NCBI GenBank assembly: GCA_015069295.1
Contig: SVIW01000001.1
Location: 161,493-225,492 of the forward strand
Reading direction: 5' to 3'
Source: Clostridiales bacterium
Lineage (GTDB): Bacteria > Bacillota > Clostridia > Christensenellales > Borkfalkiaceae
DNA length: 64,000 bases
Shown here piece by piece: positions 1-9,028 of this stretch. Made by a program: the position numbers and the translations under genes. The notes under the pieces were generated by a model. That model searched no databases. It saw only the letters and a program-made list of their open reading frames with translations, and was not told the DNA's origin. The first letter of the stretch is position 1; the number at the start of each line of letters is the position of its first letter.

Positions 1-2
1 AA

Positions 3-722
3 GAACACGTCTTAATGGACTACGCCGTAAAGAAAGTAAACGGCAGGGCAAAAGTTATCTTCGGTTGCGGCAGCAACAACACCGCCGACGCGATTATGAC
101 CGCGCAGAAAGCAGAAAGCTACGGCGCGGACGGGTTGCTTGCGGTTACCCCCTATTATAACAAGTGCACGCAAAACGGCTTGGTTGCTTATTATAAGGCG
201 ATTTGCGAGTCGGTGTCCATCCCCGTTATCGCCTACAACGTTCCCGGACGTACGGGCGTGGAAATCCAACCCGCTACGATGGCAAAAATCGCGGAAATCC
301 CCAATATCGCAGGGATTAAAGACGCGGGCGGGAATATGAGCAAAACGATGGAAACCTTCCGTTTAGTTCGCGAAAAGTGCGACGTATATTCGGGCGAAGA
401 CGCATTGAATTTGCCTATTTTGCTTTGCGGCGGCGCGGGGGTTATTTCCGTGCTTTCGAATATCGTTCCTGCCGACGTAAAACGGCTTTGCTCGCTTGCG
501 CACGCAGGCAAAATCGACGAAGCGGTTGCTCTGAACGACAAACTCTTGCCCTTGGCAAACGCTTGTTTCGTCGAGGTAAACCCTATTCCCGTAAAAGCGG
601 CGATGAATCTTTTGGGATATAACGCGGGCACTCCCCGCGCGCCCTTGACGGAAATTGAACCGCAAAACAAAGAAAAGTTGGCGGCGGCTATGCAGGCGTT
701 TGGATTGGAGGTTAAAGCATGA
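3..722 (+). CDS. dapA: 4-hydroxy-tetrahydrodipicolinate synthase, 5' end outside window
   Basis: This is the C-terminal part of the class I aldolase that condenses pyruvate with aspartate semialdehyde, the first committed step of lysine/diaminopimelate synthesis. The open frame runs in from the left edge, so the start and roughly the first 50-60 residues are missing. The Schiff-base lysine lies in GIKDAGG (codon 318-320), and the catalytic tyrosine context AYNVPGRTG is present about 28 residues before it. The stop overlaps the start of dapB as ATGA, so the two are translationally coupled in one operon. I am confident of the family; only the missing N terminus limits the call. Confidence 0.95.
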   Translation, partial: EHVLMDYAVKKVNGRAKVIFGCGSNNTADAIMTAQKAESYGADGLLAVTPYYNKCTQNGLVAYYKAICESVSIPVIAYNVPGRTGVEIQPATMAKIAEIPNIAGIKDAGGNMSKTMETFRLVREKCDVYSGEDALNLPILLCGGAGVISVLSNIVPADVKRLCSLAHAGKIDEAVALNDKLLPLANACFVEVNPIPVKAAMNLLGYNAGTPRAPLTEIEPQNKEKLAAAMQAFGLEVKA

Positions 723-1483
723 GCGTAAAAATTCTGCTTTGCGGCGCTTGCGGGAAAATGGGCGGGAACGTCCTTTCGTTATTGGCGGGAGATAACGAGG
801 CGGTTGCCGTTTGCGGCGTCGATTTATATCCCCGTGAAATCGGAATCCCCGTATACAAATCCTTTGCGGACGTAAAAGAAGAAATCGACGTCATTATCGA
901 TTTCTCCTCCCCCGTCGGGCTTGTCGAACGGTTAGACTACGCAAAAACGCGGGGCGCAGGCATCGTCCTTGCGTCCACGGGCTTTACCGCGGAAGATTTA
1001 GAAACGATAAACGCCTACGCAAAAGACGTGCCTATCTTTAAAACTGCAAACCTTTCTTTGGGCGTCAACCTTATGCAAGCCCTTTGCAAAGCGGCGGCAG
1101 AAGTTTTGGGGGACGGGTTTGACGTGGAAATTATCGAACGCCACCACAATCTCAAAAAAGACGCGCCTAGCGGCACGGCGTTGATGCTTGCCGACACTCT
1201 CAACGAAGCCTTCGGCAATCAAAAGCGTTACGTAAACGGAAGAAGCGGTATCGTCGGCGCGAGAGAAAAAACGGAGATCGGTATCCACGCGGTACGCGGC
1301 GGCACAATCGTAGGCGAACACGAGGTTATGTTTGCAGGCGAAGACGAGATCATTACCATCTCTCACAGCGCAAGATCCAAACGGGTTTTTGCGACGGGCG
1401 CTATCCGTGCGGCAAAGTTCTTGGCAAAAAAAGAGGCGGGCATGTACGAGATGAAACATCTTTTAGCCGAAGAAAACAAGTAA
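719..1483 (+). CDS. dapB: 4-hydroxy-tetrahydrodipicolinate reductase
   Basis: This enzyme reduces the DapA product to tetrahydrodipicolinate with NAD(P)H in the cytoplasm. The N-terminal Rossmann motif GACGKMGG is at residues 8-15. The family signature ERHHNLKKDAPSGTA, with the catalytic His pair and the substrate-binding Lys, is in the middle. The length of 254 residues is normal. A GGAGG ribosome-binding site lies in the end of dapA, and the start overlaps the dapA stop by four bases. A strong hairpin terminator follows, so this is the last gene of its operon. Confidence 0.96.
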   Translation: MSVKILLCGACGKMGGNVLSLLAGDNEAVAVCGVDLYPREIGIPVYKSFADVKEEIDVIIDFSSPVGLVERLDYAKTRGAGIVLASTGFTAEDLETINAYAKDVPIFKTANLSLGVNLMQALCKAAAEVLGDGFDVEIIERHHNLKKDAPSGTALMLADTLNEAFGNQKRYVNGRSGIVGAREKTEIGIHAVRGGTIVGEHEVMFAGEDEIITISHSARSKRVFATGAIRAAKFLAKKEAGMYEMKHLLAEENK

Positions 1484-1509
1484 GAATAAGAGAATATGTT
1501 TTATATACG

Positions 1510-1547
1510 AAAAGTCCCCGAACCGAGCAATCGGTTCGGGGACTTTT
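1510..1547. terminator. Bidirectional rho-independent terminator
   Basis: A perfect 17-bp stem (AAAAGTCCCCGAACCGA and its complement) closes a GCAA loop and is flanked by T-rich or A-rich ends on both strands. It lies between convergent dapB (plus) and gltX (minus) and can end both transcripts. Confidence 0.92.
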
Positions 1548-1560
1548 CTTGTTTTCCGTT

Positions 1561-3210
1561 TTAAAGAACGGCAATCGCTTTTTCCAAGCGGGCAAGCGTT
1601 CTTTCCTCGCCCAAAATTTGCATAATCGTCCAAAGGTCAGGGGTATTGGCAAGCCCCGTCGTTGCGATACGGAGCATTTCCGCGACGTCCGAAACGTTAC
1701 CGGGATACGCCGTAGGGTCAGCCTTGTACGCCTTCATATCCGTTGCAAACCCTGCGTTTGCCGCCACTTCTTTTACTTTGTCAAACCAAGCCGAGCAATC
1801 GTCGGCATAGTCGTATTTCCCTTTGAAATCGCACAAAATCTTCTTCACGGTTTCATTTTCGAAGCGGTACGCGTATTCGGGCGCAAACGTCGAATCGAAG
1901 AAATAGGAAATAAACTCGACTGCCTGTTTTGCCGTCGTAAAGTCTTTTCTGCGCTTCTTCCCGCCGATACCCATACAAAGAGTCAACACTTTGTACATAT
2001 ACTCTTTATCCGCAAAATAGCCCTTTTGCTGGTCGTTGCCAAACTCGTTCGCCCAATCGGAAAGGAAATGGTACATTTCTTCCACGGAAAGCTTTGCCAG
2101 CTCGTTCTTGCTGATGTCGTTGAGTTTATCCAAATCGAACAAGGTACCGCTTTTGCCCATTTTGCCGATGGTAAATTTAAATTCGTCCAAACTCTTTTCA
2201 GGGTTTTTCATATACCATTCTTCGAAGTTGGAGTTCAAAAGCGTGAGCATATACACCTTGACCGCGCGGGAATAATAGCCCTCTTGGCGGTAAAACTCCA
2301 AAGAAAGTTCGGGGTCCTTTCTCTTGGAAAGCTTGCGGCGGGTTTCGCCGTCGATTTTTTGCAACGAGCAGTTATGCCCGTATTTGGGACGGTTAAAACC
2401 GAGCACGTTAAAAAGCTCGATATGGATCGGCAAGGACGCCAACCATTCTTCCCCGCGAATAACGAGGGTGGTACGCATAAAATGGTCGTCGATCGCGTGC
2501 GCGAAATGGTAGGTGGGAATACCGTCCGATTTTAAGATAACGACGTCCTGATCGTTTTCGGTAACGGTGATATCCCCTTTGATTTCGTCGCGGAAGGTAA
2601 TTTTATTTTCTGCATTGCCTTGCGAACGAAGACGGATTACGTAAGGTTTCTTCGCCGCAAGGTTTGCGTAAATTTCCTCTTCCGTCAAGTTGCGGCAAGC
2701 GGCGTATTCGCCGTAATAGCCCGTAATTTTTTTCTCTTCCGTCTGTTTTTCCCGAAGCGCCGTCAAGCTTTCTTCCGTACAAAAGCAAGGATACGCAAGC
2801 CCGCGGCGGATTAAATCTTTCGCATACGCGTGGTACAATTCCGCGCGTTCGCGTTGATAATAGGGCGCGTACGCGTTTTCCGCCCCTTCGATTTCCGCGC
2901 CTTCGTCAAAGCGAATATCAAAATAGCGAAGCGCGTTTTTCACCGCGTCTACCGCGCCGTCCACTTTGCGCTTTAAATCGGTATCCTCAATCCGCAAATA
3001 CATCAAGCCGCCGCTTTGGTGCGCGATACGCTCGTTAGCAATCGCCACGAACAAATTTCCCAAATGGATAAAGCCCGTGGGGCTGGGCGCAAGACGGGTT
3101 ACCTGTGCGCCCTGCGGAAGATTGCGGGGCGGGTAAAGTTCTTCATAATATTCCAACGGTTTTACGTTCTCATCGGGAACAAGCACGTCCGCAAGTTTAT
3201 TCCAATCCAT
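1561..3210 (-). CDS. gltX: Glutamyl-tRNA synthetase
   Basis: This class I aminoacyl-tRNA synthetase charges tRNA-Glu. The HIGH-type signature is HLGN (residues 49-52, in APSPTGFIHLGN) and the KMSKS-type loop is KLSKRKD (residues 293-299). The upstream in-frame ATG at 3270 would add 20 residues. I chose the ATG at 3210 because AGAAGG lies about 10 bases before it and because the promoter -10 box lies downstream of the longer start. The protein is 549 residues, a little longer than many bacterial GluRS, with an N-terminal extension of about 35 residues before the Rossmann core. Whether it is discriminating or also charges tRNA-Gln cannot be read here. It is monocistronic, with its own promoter and terminator. 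Confidence 0.95.
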   Translation of the reverse strand: MDWNKLADVLVPDENVKPLEYYEELYPPRNLPQGAQVTRLAPSPTGFIHLGNLFVAIANERIAHQSGGLMYLRIEDTDLKRKVDGAVDAVKNALRYFDIRFDEGAEIEGAENAYAPYYQRERAELYHAYAKDLIRRGLAYPCFCTEESLTALREKQTEEKKITGYYGEYAACRNLTEEEIYANLAAKKPYVIRLRSQGNAENKITFRDEIKGDITVTENDQDVVILKSDGIPTYHFAHAIDDHFMRTTLVIRGEEWLASLPIHIELFNVLGFNRPKYGHNCSLQKIDGETRRKLSKRKDPELSLEFYRQEGYYSRAVKVYMLTLLNSNFEEWYMKNPEKSLDEFKFTIGKMGKSGTLFDLDKLNDISKNELAKLSVEEMYHFLSDWANEFGNDQQKGYFADKEYMYKVLTLCMGIGGKKRRKDFTTAKQAVEFISYFFDSTFAPEYAYRFENETVKKILCDFKGKYDYADDCSAWFDKVKEVAANAGFATDMKAYKADPTAYPGNVSDVAEMLRIATTGLANTPDLWTIMQILGEERTLARLEKAIAVL

Positions 3211-3241
3211 AATACATACCTTCTTTTTTATTTTCTCGTTT

Positions 3242-3270
3242 ATTTTAACATTTGACAACGAAGTTGTCAA
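3242..3270 (-). promoter_or_regulatory. gltX promoter with overlapping inverted repeat
   Basis: On the minus strand TTGACA (3270-3265) and TAAAAT (3247-3242) are separated by 17 bases. The -35 box is part of a perfect palindrome, TTGACAAC-GAA-GTTGTCAA in plus-strand order (3252-3270), which is a plausible operator for a dimeric repressor. The 5' leader is about 30 bases, too short for a T-box. Confidence 0.8.
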
Positions 3271-3279
3271 CCGTTTGTC

Positions 3280-4326
3280 TTATAAAAAATCTACGTTACG
3301 GTAATCGGTTTCGTACAAGCCGTTTTCGATGCCGTGCACGATATCCACGACGGCTTGGCAAAGCGGCGTTTCCACACCCACGGTTTTACCCGCTTTCACA
3401 ACCGCGCCGTCAATAAAATCGATTTCGCATTTTCGCCCGTTTTCTATATCTTTCCGCATACCCGAAACCAATTTTTTATGCTTTTTCATCGCAAAAGGCA
3501 ATACCGTGTACGCAATGAAACGCTTTAAAGGGCTTTTTCCTGAAAAGATTTTAGAAAAATCGCGCCCGCCTATCGGCGGCAATTTTATTTGCAAAGCCTC
3601 TGCCACCGCAATACATTCCCGCAAAACCCCCAAGGCAATTTTCCTGCTTTTTCTGCGTTTTGCGATTTCGCCAAACGTCAAACCCGTTACCACGGAAAGC
3701 CCCGAAAACGCCGCGTTTATCGCAAGCTTTGCCCAACGTGCGCCGAGCAAATTGTCCGTCGTTTGGACAAAATTTTCGTTTCCAATCGCTTCGCCTGCGT
3801 AAGATAGAATTTCCGCAAGTAACGCCGTTTTTTGTCCGTCGCTAAAATACCCGCCAACCTCTACGCGCATAGCCGATAATTTTGAGGTCAAAGCAACTTT
3901 TCCCTCGCCCAAAAAGGTCGCCCCGAAAGAAGCCACCCCGCCGTAGGTTCGCTCTTTTCCTACGATGGCGGCAACGCTTTCTTCAGGGAATCCGTTTTGC
4001 GTGGTGCAAACGATACCGTCTTCCTTTAAATAGGGCAGCAATTCCGTCAAAATCTCGGCGTTATTACGCTGTTTCGTCATCAAAAAGATAACGTCGTATT
4101 CGGTTTGCATTTCCGCAGGCAACAAAGCGCGTACGGGCACGCAAAATTCCTTTCCGTCCCCCTCGCAAACGATTTGCGCTCCCTTTTTGCGTAAGCCTTG
4201 CACGTGCGCTTGATTACGGGTAATCAAATCAACCTCGAAAAGCCCGCCTTTCGTTAGCAATCCGCCGAGTACCGTGCCCATTGCCCCCGCGCCGTAAACG
4301 GCTATTTTTGCGTCCGTTGCCCTCAT
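3280..4326 (-). CDS. panE: 2-dehydropantoate 2-reductase (ketopantoate reductase family)
   Basis: Members of this family reduce ketopantoate to pantoate with NADPH for coenzyme A synthesis. The Rossmann motif GAGAMG is at residues 12-17, the NGFPEE loop follows near residue 111, and the catalytic lysine lies in KLAINAAFSGLS (Lys200). The 348 residues are slightly longer than the usual 300-320. It is the last gene of the mnmE-to-panE operon, and its start overlaps the end of the preceding kinase gene by four bases. The ApbA/PanE family also contains other 2-keto-acid reductases, so the exact substrate is inferred. Confidence 0.85.
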   Translation of the reverse strand: MRATDAKIAVYGAGAMGTVLGGLLTKGGLFEVDLITRNQAHVQGLRKKGAQIVCEGDGKEFCVPVRALLPAEMQTEYDVIFLMTKQRNNAEILTELLPYLKEDGIVCTTQNGFPEESVAAIVGKERTYGGVASFGATFLGEGKVALTSKLSAMRVEVGGYFSDGQKTALLAEILSYAGEAIGNENFVQTTDNLLGARWAKLAINAAFSGLSVVTGLTFGEIAKRRKSRKIALGVLRECIAVAEALQIKLPPIGGRDFSKIFSGKSPLKRFIAYTVLPFAMKKHKKLVSGMRKDIENGRKCEIDFIDGAVVKAGKTVGVETPLCQAVVDIVHGIENGLYETDYRNVDFL

Positions 4327-4826
4327 ACGTTAAGCGCCTTGATCACAGCGATAACCGAATCGGCAATCGAACCGTTGGGCATTTCGACAATAACGTCCGC
4401 GTATTTTTCATACAGAGGCGTACGTTCCTCGTATAAATCTTTTAAGGTAAAACCCTCTTTTAAAGCAACCCCGCGTTTTTTCAAATCGCCAAGTCGGTTT
4501 TTAATAACCTCGAAAGGATGTTTTAAATAGACGACCGTGCCCATTTCTTTTAATTTTTGCATCGCAAAATCGCGGTAGATAACGCTGCCTCCCGTCGCAA
4601 TCACGCAACGATCTGCACAAAGCTCCGAATTGACCTTTGCTTCGATATCCAAAAACGCCTCTCTTCCCACCTCTTCGATGATTTCGTTAAGTCTCTTGCC
4701 CTCGCGCGCAACGATAACGCTGTCGCTGTCGATATAGCCGTACCCGAGTGTTTCGGAAATTTCCGTACCGATCGTCGTTTTCCCGCAACCGGGCATACCG
4801 ATTAAAATAATGTTCTTCTTTTTCAT
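4323..4826 (-). CDS. aroK: Shikimate kinase-like protein
   Basis: This P-loop kinase has the shikimate kinase layout in 167 residues: Walker A GMPGCGKTT (10-18), the DSD pair (33-35), the GG substrate loop (79-80) and the LID arginine in ERTPLY (135). In known enzymes a phenylalanine-arginine pair contacts shikimate; here that place reads FLD (58-60), so the arginine is replaced by leucine. The start is the ATG at 4826, one base after the NUDIX stop, with GGAG about 10 bases upstream. The in-frame TTG at 4838 lies inside the previous gene. The family is clear, but the substrate is less sure because of the missing arginine. Confidence 0.75.
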   Translation of the reverse strand: MKKKNIILIGMPGCGKTTIGTEISETLGYGYIDSDSVIVAREGKRLNEIIEEVGREAFLDIEAKVNSELCADRCVIATGGSVIYRDFAMQKLKEMGTVVYLKHPFEVIKNRLGDLKKRGVALKEGFTLKDLYEERTPLYEKYADVIVEMPNGSIADSVIAVIKALNV

Positions 4827-4827
4827 A

Positions 4828-5235
4828 TCATTCTCCAAAAACTCTACGCAATCCCGCCAAAATATCCGCGTCGGCAGGCGCCCATTCCTCTTCCTTTAAA
4901 TCCGCGGGCGCAATCCAAGCGTAACTTTCGTGTTCTTTCAAAAGAAAATCCGAACGCATTTCACACTCGTACAAAGAAAGCGTAATGATAAAATCGGGAT
5001 ATTCGAAGGTATGACAAGCATACAAACCGCCCACCGCAATCTCCATATTGAGTTCTTCTTTCAATTCTCGCTTTACAGCGTCCGCCCCGATTTCCCCGTC
5101 CTCGATTTTCCCGCCGGGGAATTCGTATTTATGCGCAATGTAAGGATAGGGAGCGTCGCCGCGTTTTGCGGCAAAAATCTTTCCGTCTTTAAAGAGCAAC
5201 GCCGCCGCAACCTGTATATGCTTTTTTTGACTCAT
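4828..5235 (-). CDS. NUDIX hydrolase, MutT-type (8-oxo-dGTP diphosphatase candidate)
   Basis: This is a 135-residue nucleotide-cleaning hydrolase. The NUDIX box is complete at residues 42-64 (G-x5-E-x7-RELKEEL), and the FPGGKIE context is typical of MutT/CTP pyrophosphohydrolase enzymes. Length matches MutT. It sits between a histidine phosphatase and a shikimate kinase-like gene in the mnmE operon. The ATG follows the sequence GGCAGGTACGAG, a weak ribosome-binding site that belongs to a motif seen after several other stop codons in this window. The substrate is inferred. Confidence 0.85.
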   Translation of the reverse strand: MSQKKHIQVAAALLFKDGKIFAAKRGDAPYPYIAHKYEFPGGKIEDGEIGADAVKRELKEELNMEIAVGGLYACHTFEYPDFIITLSLYECEMRSDFLLKEHESYAWIAPADLKEEEWAPADADILAGLRRVFGE

Positions 5236-5261
5236 CTCGTACCTGCCTACGCCAAATTATT

Positions 5262-5993
5262 CTAATCGTGTCGGGTATCATCCTCGTAAACCTCGCAAAA
5301 ACGCGCCGCAAACGAAGTAGGCTCTCCACCCGCATACAAGTGCCCCGTGTCCCCAAAAGAACAGCAACGGAACACCGCTTTTCCCTTACGTCTTTCTTCC
5401 GTATATAAAGTCGTAACCGACGAAGTAAGCGGACCGAAATGATGGGTTAACAGGATAGGAGAAATATTGCAAAGATGGGAAAGCAAAACTCCCTCCAGTC
5501 CGCCGTGGCAGAAAAATGCGATTGTATCGTGATTGCCCTGCTCCGTTTGATAATATCTTCCGTTTCGAACGTAGCCGTGATTTTTTAAAACTTCGTCCAA
5601 GCCGTCCGTTACCTCTTTATACCGCTTATCCAAACCTGCGGTAACGTAGAAATCCTGTTCTTTCCACTTCTCGTGGTCGTACATAGCGTCGATCTTCGTC
5701 CAAAATTCGGGCAACAAATCCCAAAAGATATGCTTTTCCTCCCCCGTAGGCAAAAAATGCCTTACGCCGAATTCTTGCAGCCAATCTTTGACGACGATTT
5801 GGTCCTCTTTCCCGTGTGCTTTGGCAACGTAATCGCAGGTATGTCTTGCCCGACCTAAGGGCGAGCAATAAAAATAATCGATTTTTTCTTTGCCGTAACG
5901 CTCGGCAAGGAGTTTTGCCTCACGGTGCCCTTTTTCCGTCAGGGTATCCTTTTCATAATCGGGGTCGCCGTGGCGAATAATCAAAATTCGCAT
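5262..5993 (-). CDS. Histidine phosphatase family protein (phosphoglycerate mutase-like)
   Basis: The catalytic RHG motif is at residues 7-9 and the second catalytic histidine is His163 in FFCHGGLEG, so the active site is complete. The family includes phosphatases of sugar phosphates, nucleotides and cobalamin precursors as well as mutases, and nothing here fixes the substrate. At 243 residues it is a little longer than the common 200-220, with a middle insertion after residue 85. The start overlaps the hemW stop by one base (TAATG). Its operon partners are mixed housekeeping genes. Confidence 0.85.
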   Translation of the reverse strand: MRILIIRHGDPDYEKDTLTEKGHREAKLLAERYGKEKIDYFYCSPLGRARHTCDYVAKAHGKEDQIVVKDWLQEFGVRHFLPTGEEKHIFWDLLPEFWTKIDAMYDHEKWKEQDFYVTAGLDKRYKEVTDGLDEVLKNHGYVRNGRYYQTEQGNHDTIAFFCHGGLEGVLLSHLCNISPILLTHHFGPLTSSVTTLYTEERRKGKAVFRCCSFGDTGHLYAGGEPTSFAARFCEVYEDDTRHD

Positions 5994-7111
5994 TATCTTT
6001 CCTCCTCTAAAAATGGCATCAAAACGGAGTTTTGTACGTACAAATATTCGTCCTTAATACGCAAAACATCTCCGTTTAATTCGAGATATTTCACCGTTTT
6101 CTTTAAAGCGTTGGGGAAATCCTCGGCAAGCGAGCTACCAAACGCCGCTTTGTATTCTTTCATATTTAGCCCGTAGGAAGTGCGCAACGCAAGCATCACA
6201 AACTCGAATTTCGCGTCGTTTTCTTCCACCGCTTCGCTCGTTACCGCAGGATAAAATCCCGAAATGACGCATTTCATATATTCGTCCAAATCGAAGGTAT
6301 TGGTAAACCGTCTACCGCACATAAACGAGCTGGCGGAAACGCCCACTCCGATATATTCGCCCCGTTTCCAATAGTTAAGGTTGTGCTTGCTTTCATATCC
6401 GGGAATCGCAAAATTGGAAATTTCATAGCGTTTAAAGCCTTTTTCTTCCAAAAGCTTTCTGCCAAATTCGTACAGCTCGGCAACCTCGTCGCTATCGGGC
6501 AGCTCGCCGTTTAAATAATCGGTATAAATCGGCGTGCCGTCTTCCACCGTCAACGCGTACATAGATACGTGCTTTGACCCGCAAGCCGCGGCAAGTTCGA
6601 TGGTTTTCGCTACGTCCTCTTTCGTCTGATTTTTTAAACCGAGCATTACGTCGGTGCTGAAATTTTGCCCTTTTAACAGATTGGTCGCATACACGTAATC
6701 GCGAACGTTGTGGATACGCCCAAGGTCGGCAAGCTGTTCGTCGATTGCCGTTTGCAACCCGATAGAAAAGCGGTTGATTCCCGCCTTTAAATAGGTTTCC
6801 ACTTTCGCTTCGCCAATCGTACCGGGATTAAGCTCTAAGGTAACTTCCGCCCCTTCTTTTAACTTAAAACAGTTGCGGATTTGATTCATCGCGCCGAGAA
6901 TGAGCTTGGGGGGAATATACGAGGGCGTACCGCCCCCGAAATACACGGTGTCAAATTCGTAGTCTTTGAGCTCTTCCCCGCGCATTTTCAGCTCTTTATA
7001 CAAACACGCCATATACGATTCGGCGTACGTGATTTTGTCGGGATAGGACACGAAATCGCAATAGGAGCATTTGTGCCTGCAAAAAGGAATATGTACGTAA
7101 ATACCTGCCAT
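5993..7111 (-). CDS. hemW: Radical SAM heme chaperone, HemW/HemN-like
   Basis: The radical SAM cluster motif CxxxCxxC is at Cys11, Cys15 and Cys18 (IPFCRHKCSYCDF), and the family motif HNLNYW is in the middle. Proteins of this group are annotated as oxygen-independent coproporphyrinogen oxidase-like, but those next to lepA are usually HemW, which delivers heme. The length of 372 residues fits. The start is the ATG at 7111 with AAGGAAG upstream; the longer frame from 7165 has no such site. lepA-hemW order is common in Bacillota, which supports the call. Confidence 0.88.
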   Translation of the reverse strand: MAGIYVHIPFCRHKCSYCDFVSYPDKITYAESYMACLYKELKMRGEELKDYEFDTVYFGGGTPSYIPPKLILGAMNQIRNCFKLKEGAEVTLELNPGTIGEAKVETYLKAGINRFSIGLQTAIDEQLADLGRIHNVRDYVYATNLLKGQNFSTDVMLGLKNQTKEDVAKTIELAAACGSKHVSMYALTVEDGTPIYTDYLNGELPDSDEVAELYEFGRKLLEEKGFKRYEISNFAIPGYESKHNLNYWKRGEYIGVGVSASSFMCGRRFTNTFDLDEYMKCVISGFYPAVTSEAVEENDAKFEFVMLALRTSYGLNMKEYKAAFGSSLAEDFPNALKKTVKYLELNGDVLRIKDEYLYVQNSVLMPFLEEER

Positions 7112-7156
7112 TATTACTTCCTTTTCGGCGTTTTGCCGAGTTAAAAATTTGTTTAT

Positions 7157-7185
7157 GCGCGGCAATAAAACTTGCTGCCGCGCGC
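7157..7185 (-). other. Intercistronic hairpin between lepA and hemW
   Basis: GCGCGGCAA and its partner TTGCTGCCGCGC form a GC-rich stem with a bulge directly after the lepA stop. There is no U-run on the minus strand, so it is more likely an RNA-processing or stability element than a terminator. Confidence 0.5.
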
Positions 7186-7190
7186 GAAAA

Positions 7191-8999
7191 TTAGTCTTTG
7201 TTCGTCTTTAAGATTTCCATAAAGACTTCGCTGGGAACGTCTACGCTGCCCACTTTACGCATACGCTTTTTCCCTTCTTTCTGCTTTTCGAGGAGCTTGC
7301 GTTTTCTCGTAATGTCCCCGCCGTAGCATTTGGCAAGGACGTCTTTTCTGACCGCTTTTACCGTTTCGCGGGCGATAATTTTCCCGCCGACCGCCGCCTG
7401 TACGGGAATCTCGAACAACTGACGGGGAATGGCTTCTTTCAAGTTTTCGCAAAGCGTTCTGCCACGTTCGTAAGCGCGCCCCTCGAAAACGATAGTGGAA
7501 AGCGCGTCGCAAATTTCCCCGTTTAATAAAATATCGAGTTTTACAAGCTTTGCTTTTTCATAGCCCGCCAATTCGTAGTCGAAACTGGCATAACCGCGGG
7601 TACGCGATTTCAAGCCGTCGAAGAAGTCGTAAACGATTTCGTTTAACGGCAAAGTGTATTCTAATTTCACCCGTCGTTCGTCCACGTAGGTCATATTTTT
7701 AAACACGCCCCGCTTTTCTTTACACAAATCCATAATAGAACCCATAAAATCGGGTGGCGTATAAATTTCCGCTTTGACAATCGGTTCTTCCATATACTCA
7801 ATATCCGAAGGGTCGGGCAAATGCGAGGGATTGTCCACGTAAAATTCTTCGCCGTTGGTCTTATGCACCAAATAGCTTACCGAGGGCGCGGTGGTGATGA
7901 TATCCAAATTAAACTCTCTCTCGATACGTTCTTGAATAATTTCCATATGCAAAAGCCCCAAGAACCCGCAACGGAACCCAAACCCGAGCGCCACCGAATT
8001 GTCCGGTTCGAAGATAAGCGACGCGTCGTTTAACTGCAATTTTAAAATCGCTTCTTTTAAATCGTTAAACTTGCTACCGTCCAAGGGATAAATACCGCAA
8101 AAGACGACGGGCTGCACCTTTTTATAACCGGGCAAAGGCGCGGGCGCAGGACGGTTTACCAAAGTAACCGTATCGCCGACCGCAACGTCCTGAATGGATT
8201 TTATCGAAGCCGCAATATAGCCGACTTCGCCCGCTTTTAAACAGTCCTTGGGGAATAACCCCGGCGCAAAAGCCCCTACCTCGGTAACGTCGTAGGTTGC
8301 GGGGGAGAGGAAGGTTTTTATCCGATCCCCTACCCGCACTTCGCCGTCCATAATACGCACGAAGAGGATTACCCCTTTATAGTTATCGTAATAGCTGTCG
8401 AAGATCAAAGCCTTTAACGGCTCGTCCGTGTCGCCGTCGGGAGCAGGGAAATATTCGGTTATCGCTTCCAACAAATCCTCGATGTTCGTGCCCTCTTTCG
8501 CCGAAACGCAAGGGATATTGTCTGCGGGCAAGCCGATAACGTCCTCAATTTCCTTTTTCACCTCGTCTACTCGCGCGCTAGGCAAGTCAATTTTGTTGAT
8601 AACGGGCAGAATCTCCAAATCGTTTTCCATCGCAAGATAGACGTTGGCAAGCGTTTGCGCCTCTACCCCTTGCGTAGCGTCCACAACGAGAATTGCCCCC
8701 TCGCAAGCCGCCAACGAACGGCTGACTTCGTAGGTAAAGTCCACGTGTCCCGGCGTATCAATGAGGTTATATTCGTATTCCTGCCCGTTTCTTGCCGTAT
8801 AGTACATACGGACGGGCGTAAGCTTGATTGTAATGCCGCGTTCGCGCTCGATATCCATACTGTCCAGGAGTTGTTCTTCCATATCCCGCTTGGAAACCTG
8901 CCCCGTTTTTTCGATAAGGCGGTCGGCAAGCGTACTTTTCCCGTGGTCGATGTGCGCGATAATGCAAAAATTTCTTAAATTACGATTGGGTTTTGCCAT
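7191..8999 (-). CDS. lepA: Elongation factor 4 (LepA)
   Basis: This ribosome-associated GTPase acts in translation, probably in back-translocation or initiation fidelity. The G1 loop AHIDHGKST is at residues 15-23, DTPGHVDF (G3) and NKIDLP (G4) follow, and the LepA-specific C-terminal domain is present ([20 protein letters not shown] region). The length of 602 residues is exactly typical. It lies between the LysR gene and hemW, with 29 bases separating it from the LysR stop, and has no promoter of its own that I can see. Confidence 0.98.
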   Translation of the reverse strand: MAKPNRNLRNFCIIAHIDHGKSTLADRLIEKTGQVSKRDMEEQLLDSMDIERERGITIKLTPVRMYYTARNGQEYEYNLIDTPGHVDFTYEVSRSLAACEGAILVVDATQGVEAQTLANVYLAMENDLEILPVINKIDLPSARVDEVKKEIEDVIGLPADNIPCVSAKEGTNIEDLLEAITEYFPAPDGDTDEPLKALIFDSYYDNYKGVILFVRIMDGEVRVGDRIKTFLSPATYDVTEVGAFAPGLFPKDCLKAGEVGYIAASIKSIQDVAVGDTVTLVNRPAPAPLPGYKKVQPVVFCGIYPLDGSKFNDLKEAILKLQLNDASLIFEPDNSVALGFGFRCGFLGLLHMEIIQERIEREFNLDIITTAPSVSYLVHKTNGEEFYVDNPSHLPDPSDIEYMEEPIVKAEIYTPPDFMGSIMDLCKEKRGVFKNMTYVDERRVKLEYTLPLNEIVYDFFDGLKSRTRGYASFDYELAGYEKAKLVKLDILLNGEICDALSTIVFEGRAYERGRTLCENLKEAIPRQLFEIPVQAAVGGKIIARETVKAVRKDVLAKCYGGDITRKRKLLEKQKEGKKRMRKVGSVDVPSEVFMEILKTNKD

Positions 9000-9028
9000 A
9001 AAATAGTCCTACTTTTAACTTCTAAAAT

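Noticed and set aside
1549..2535. A 328-codon plus-strand open frame opposite gltX
   Set aside because: It starts inside the terminator region and is antisense to an essential, well-conserved synthetase.
3211..3279. T-box or other riboswitch before gltX
   Set aside because: The leader from the promoter is only about 30 bases, too short for a T-box stem I or specifier loop.
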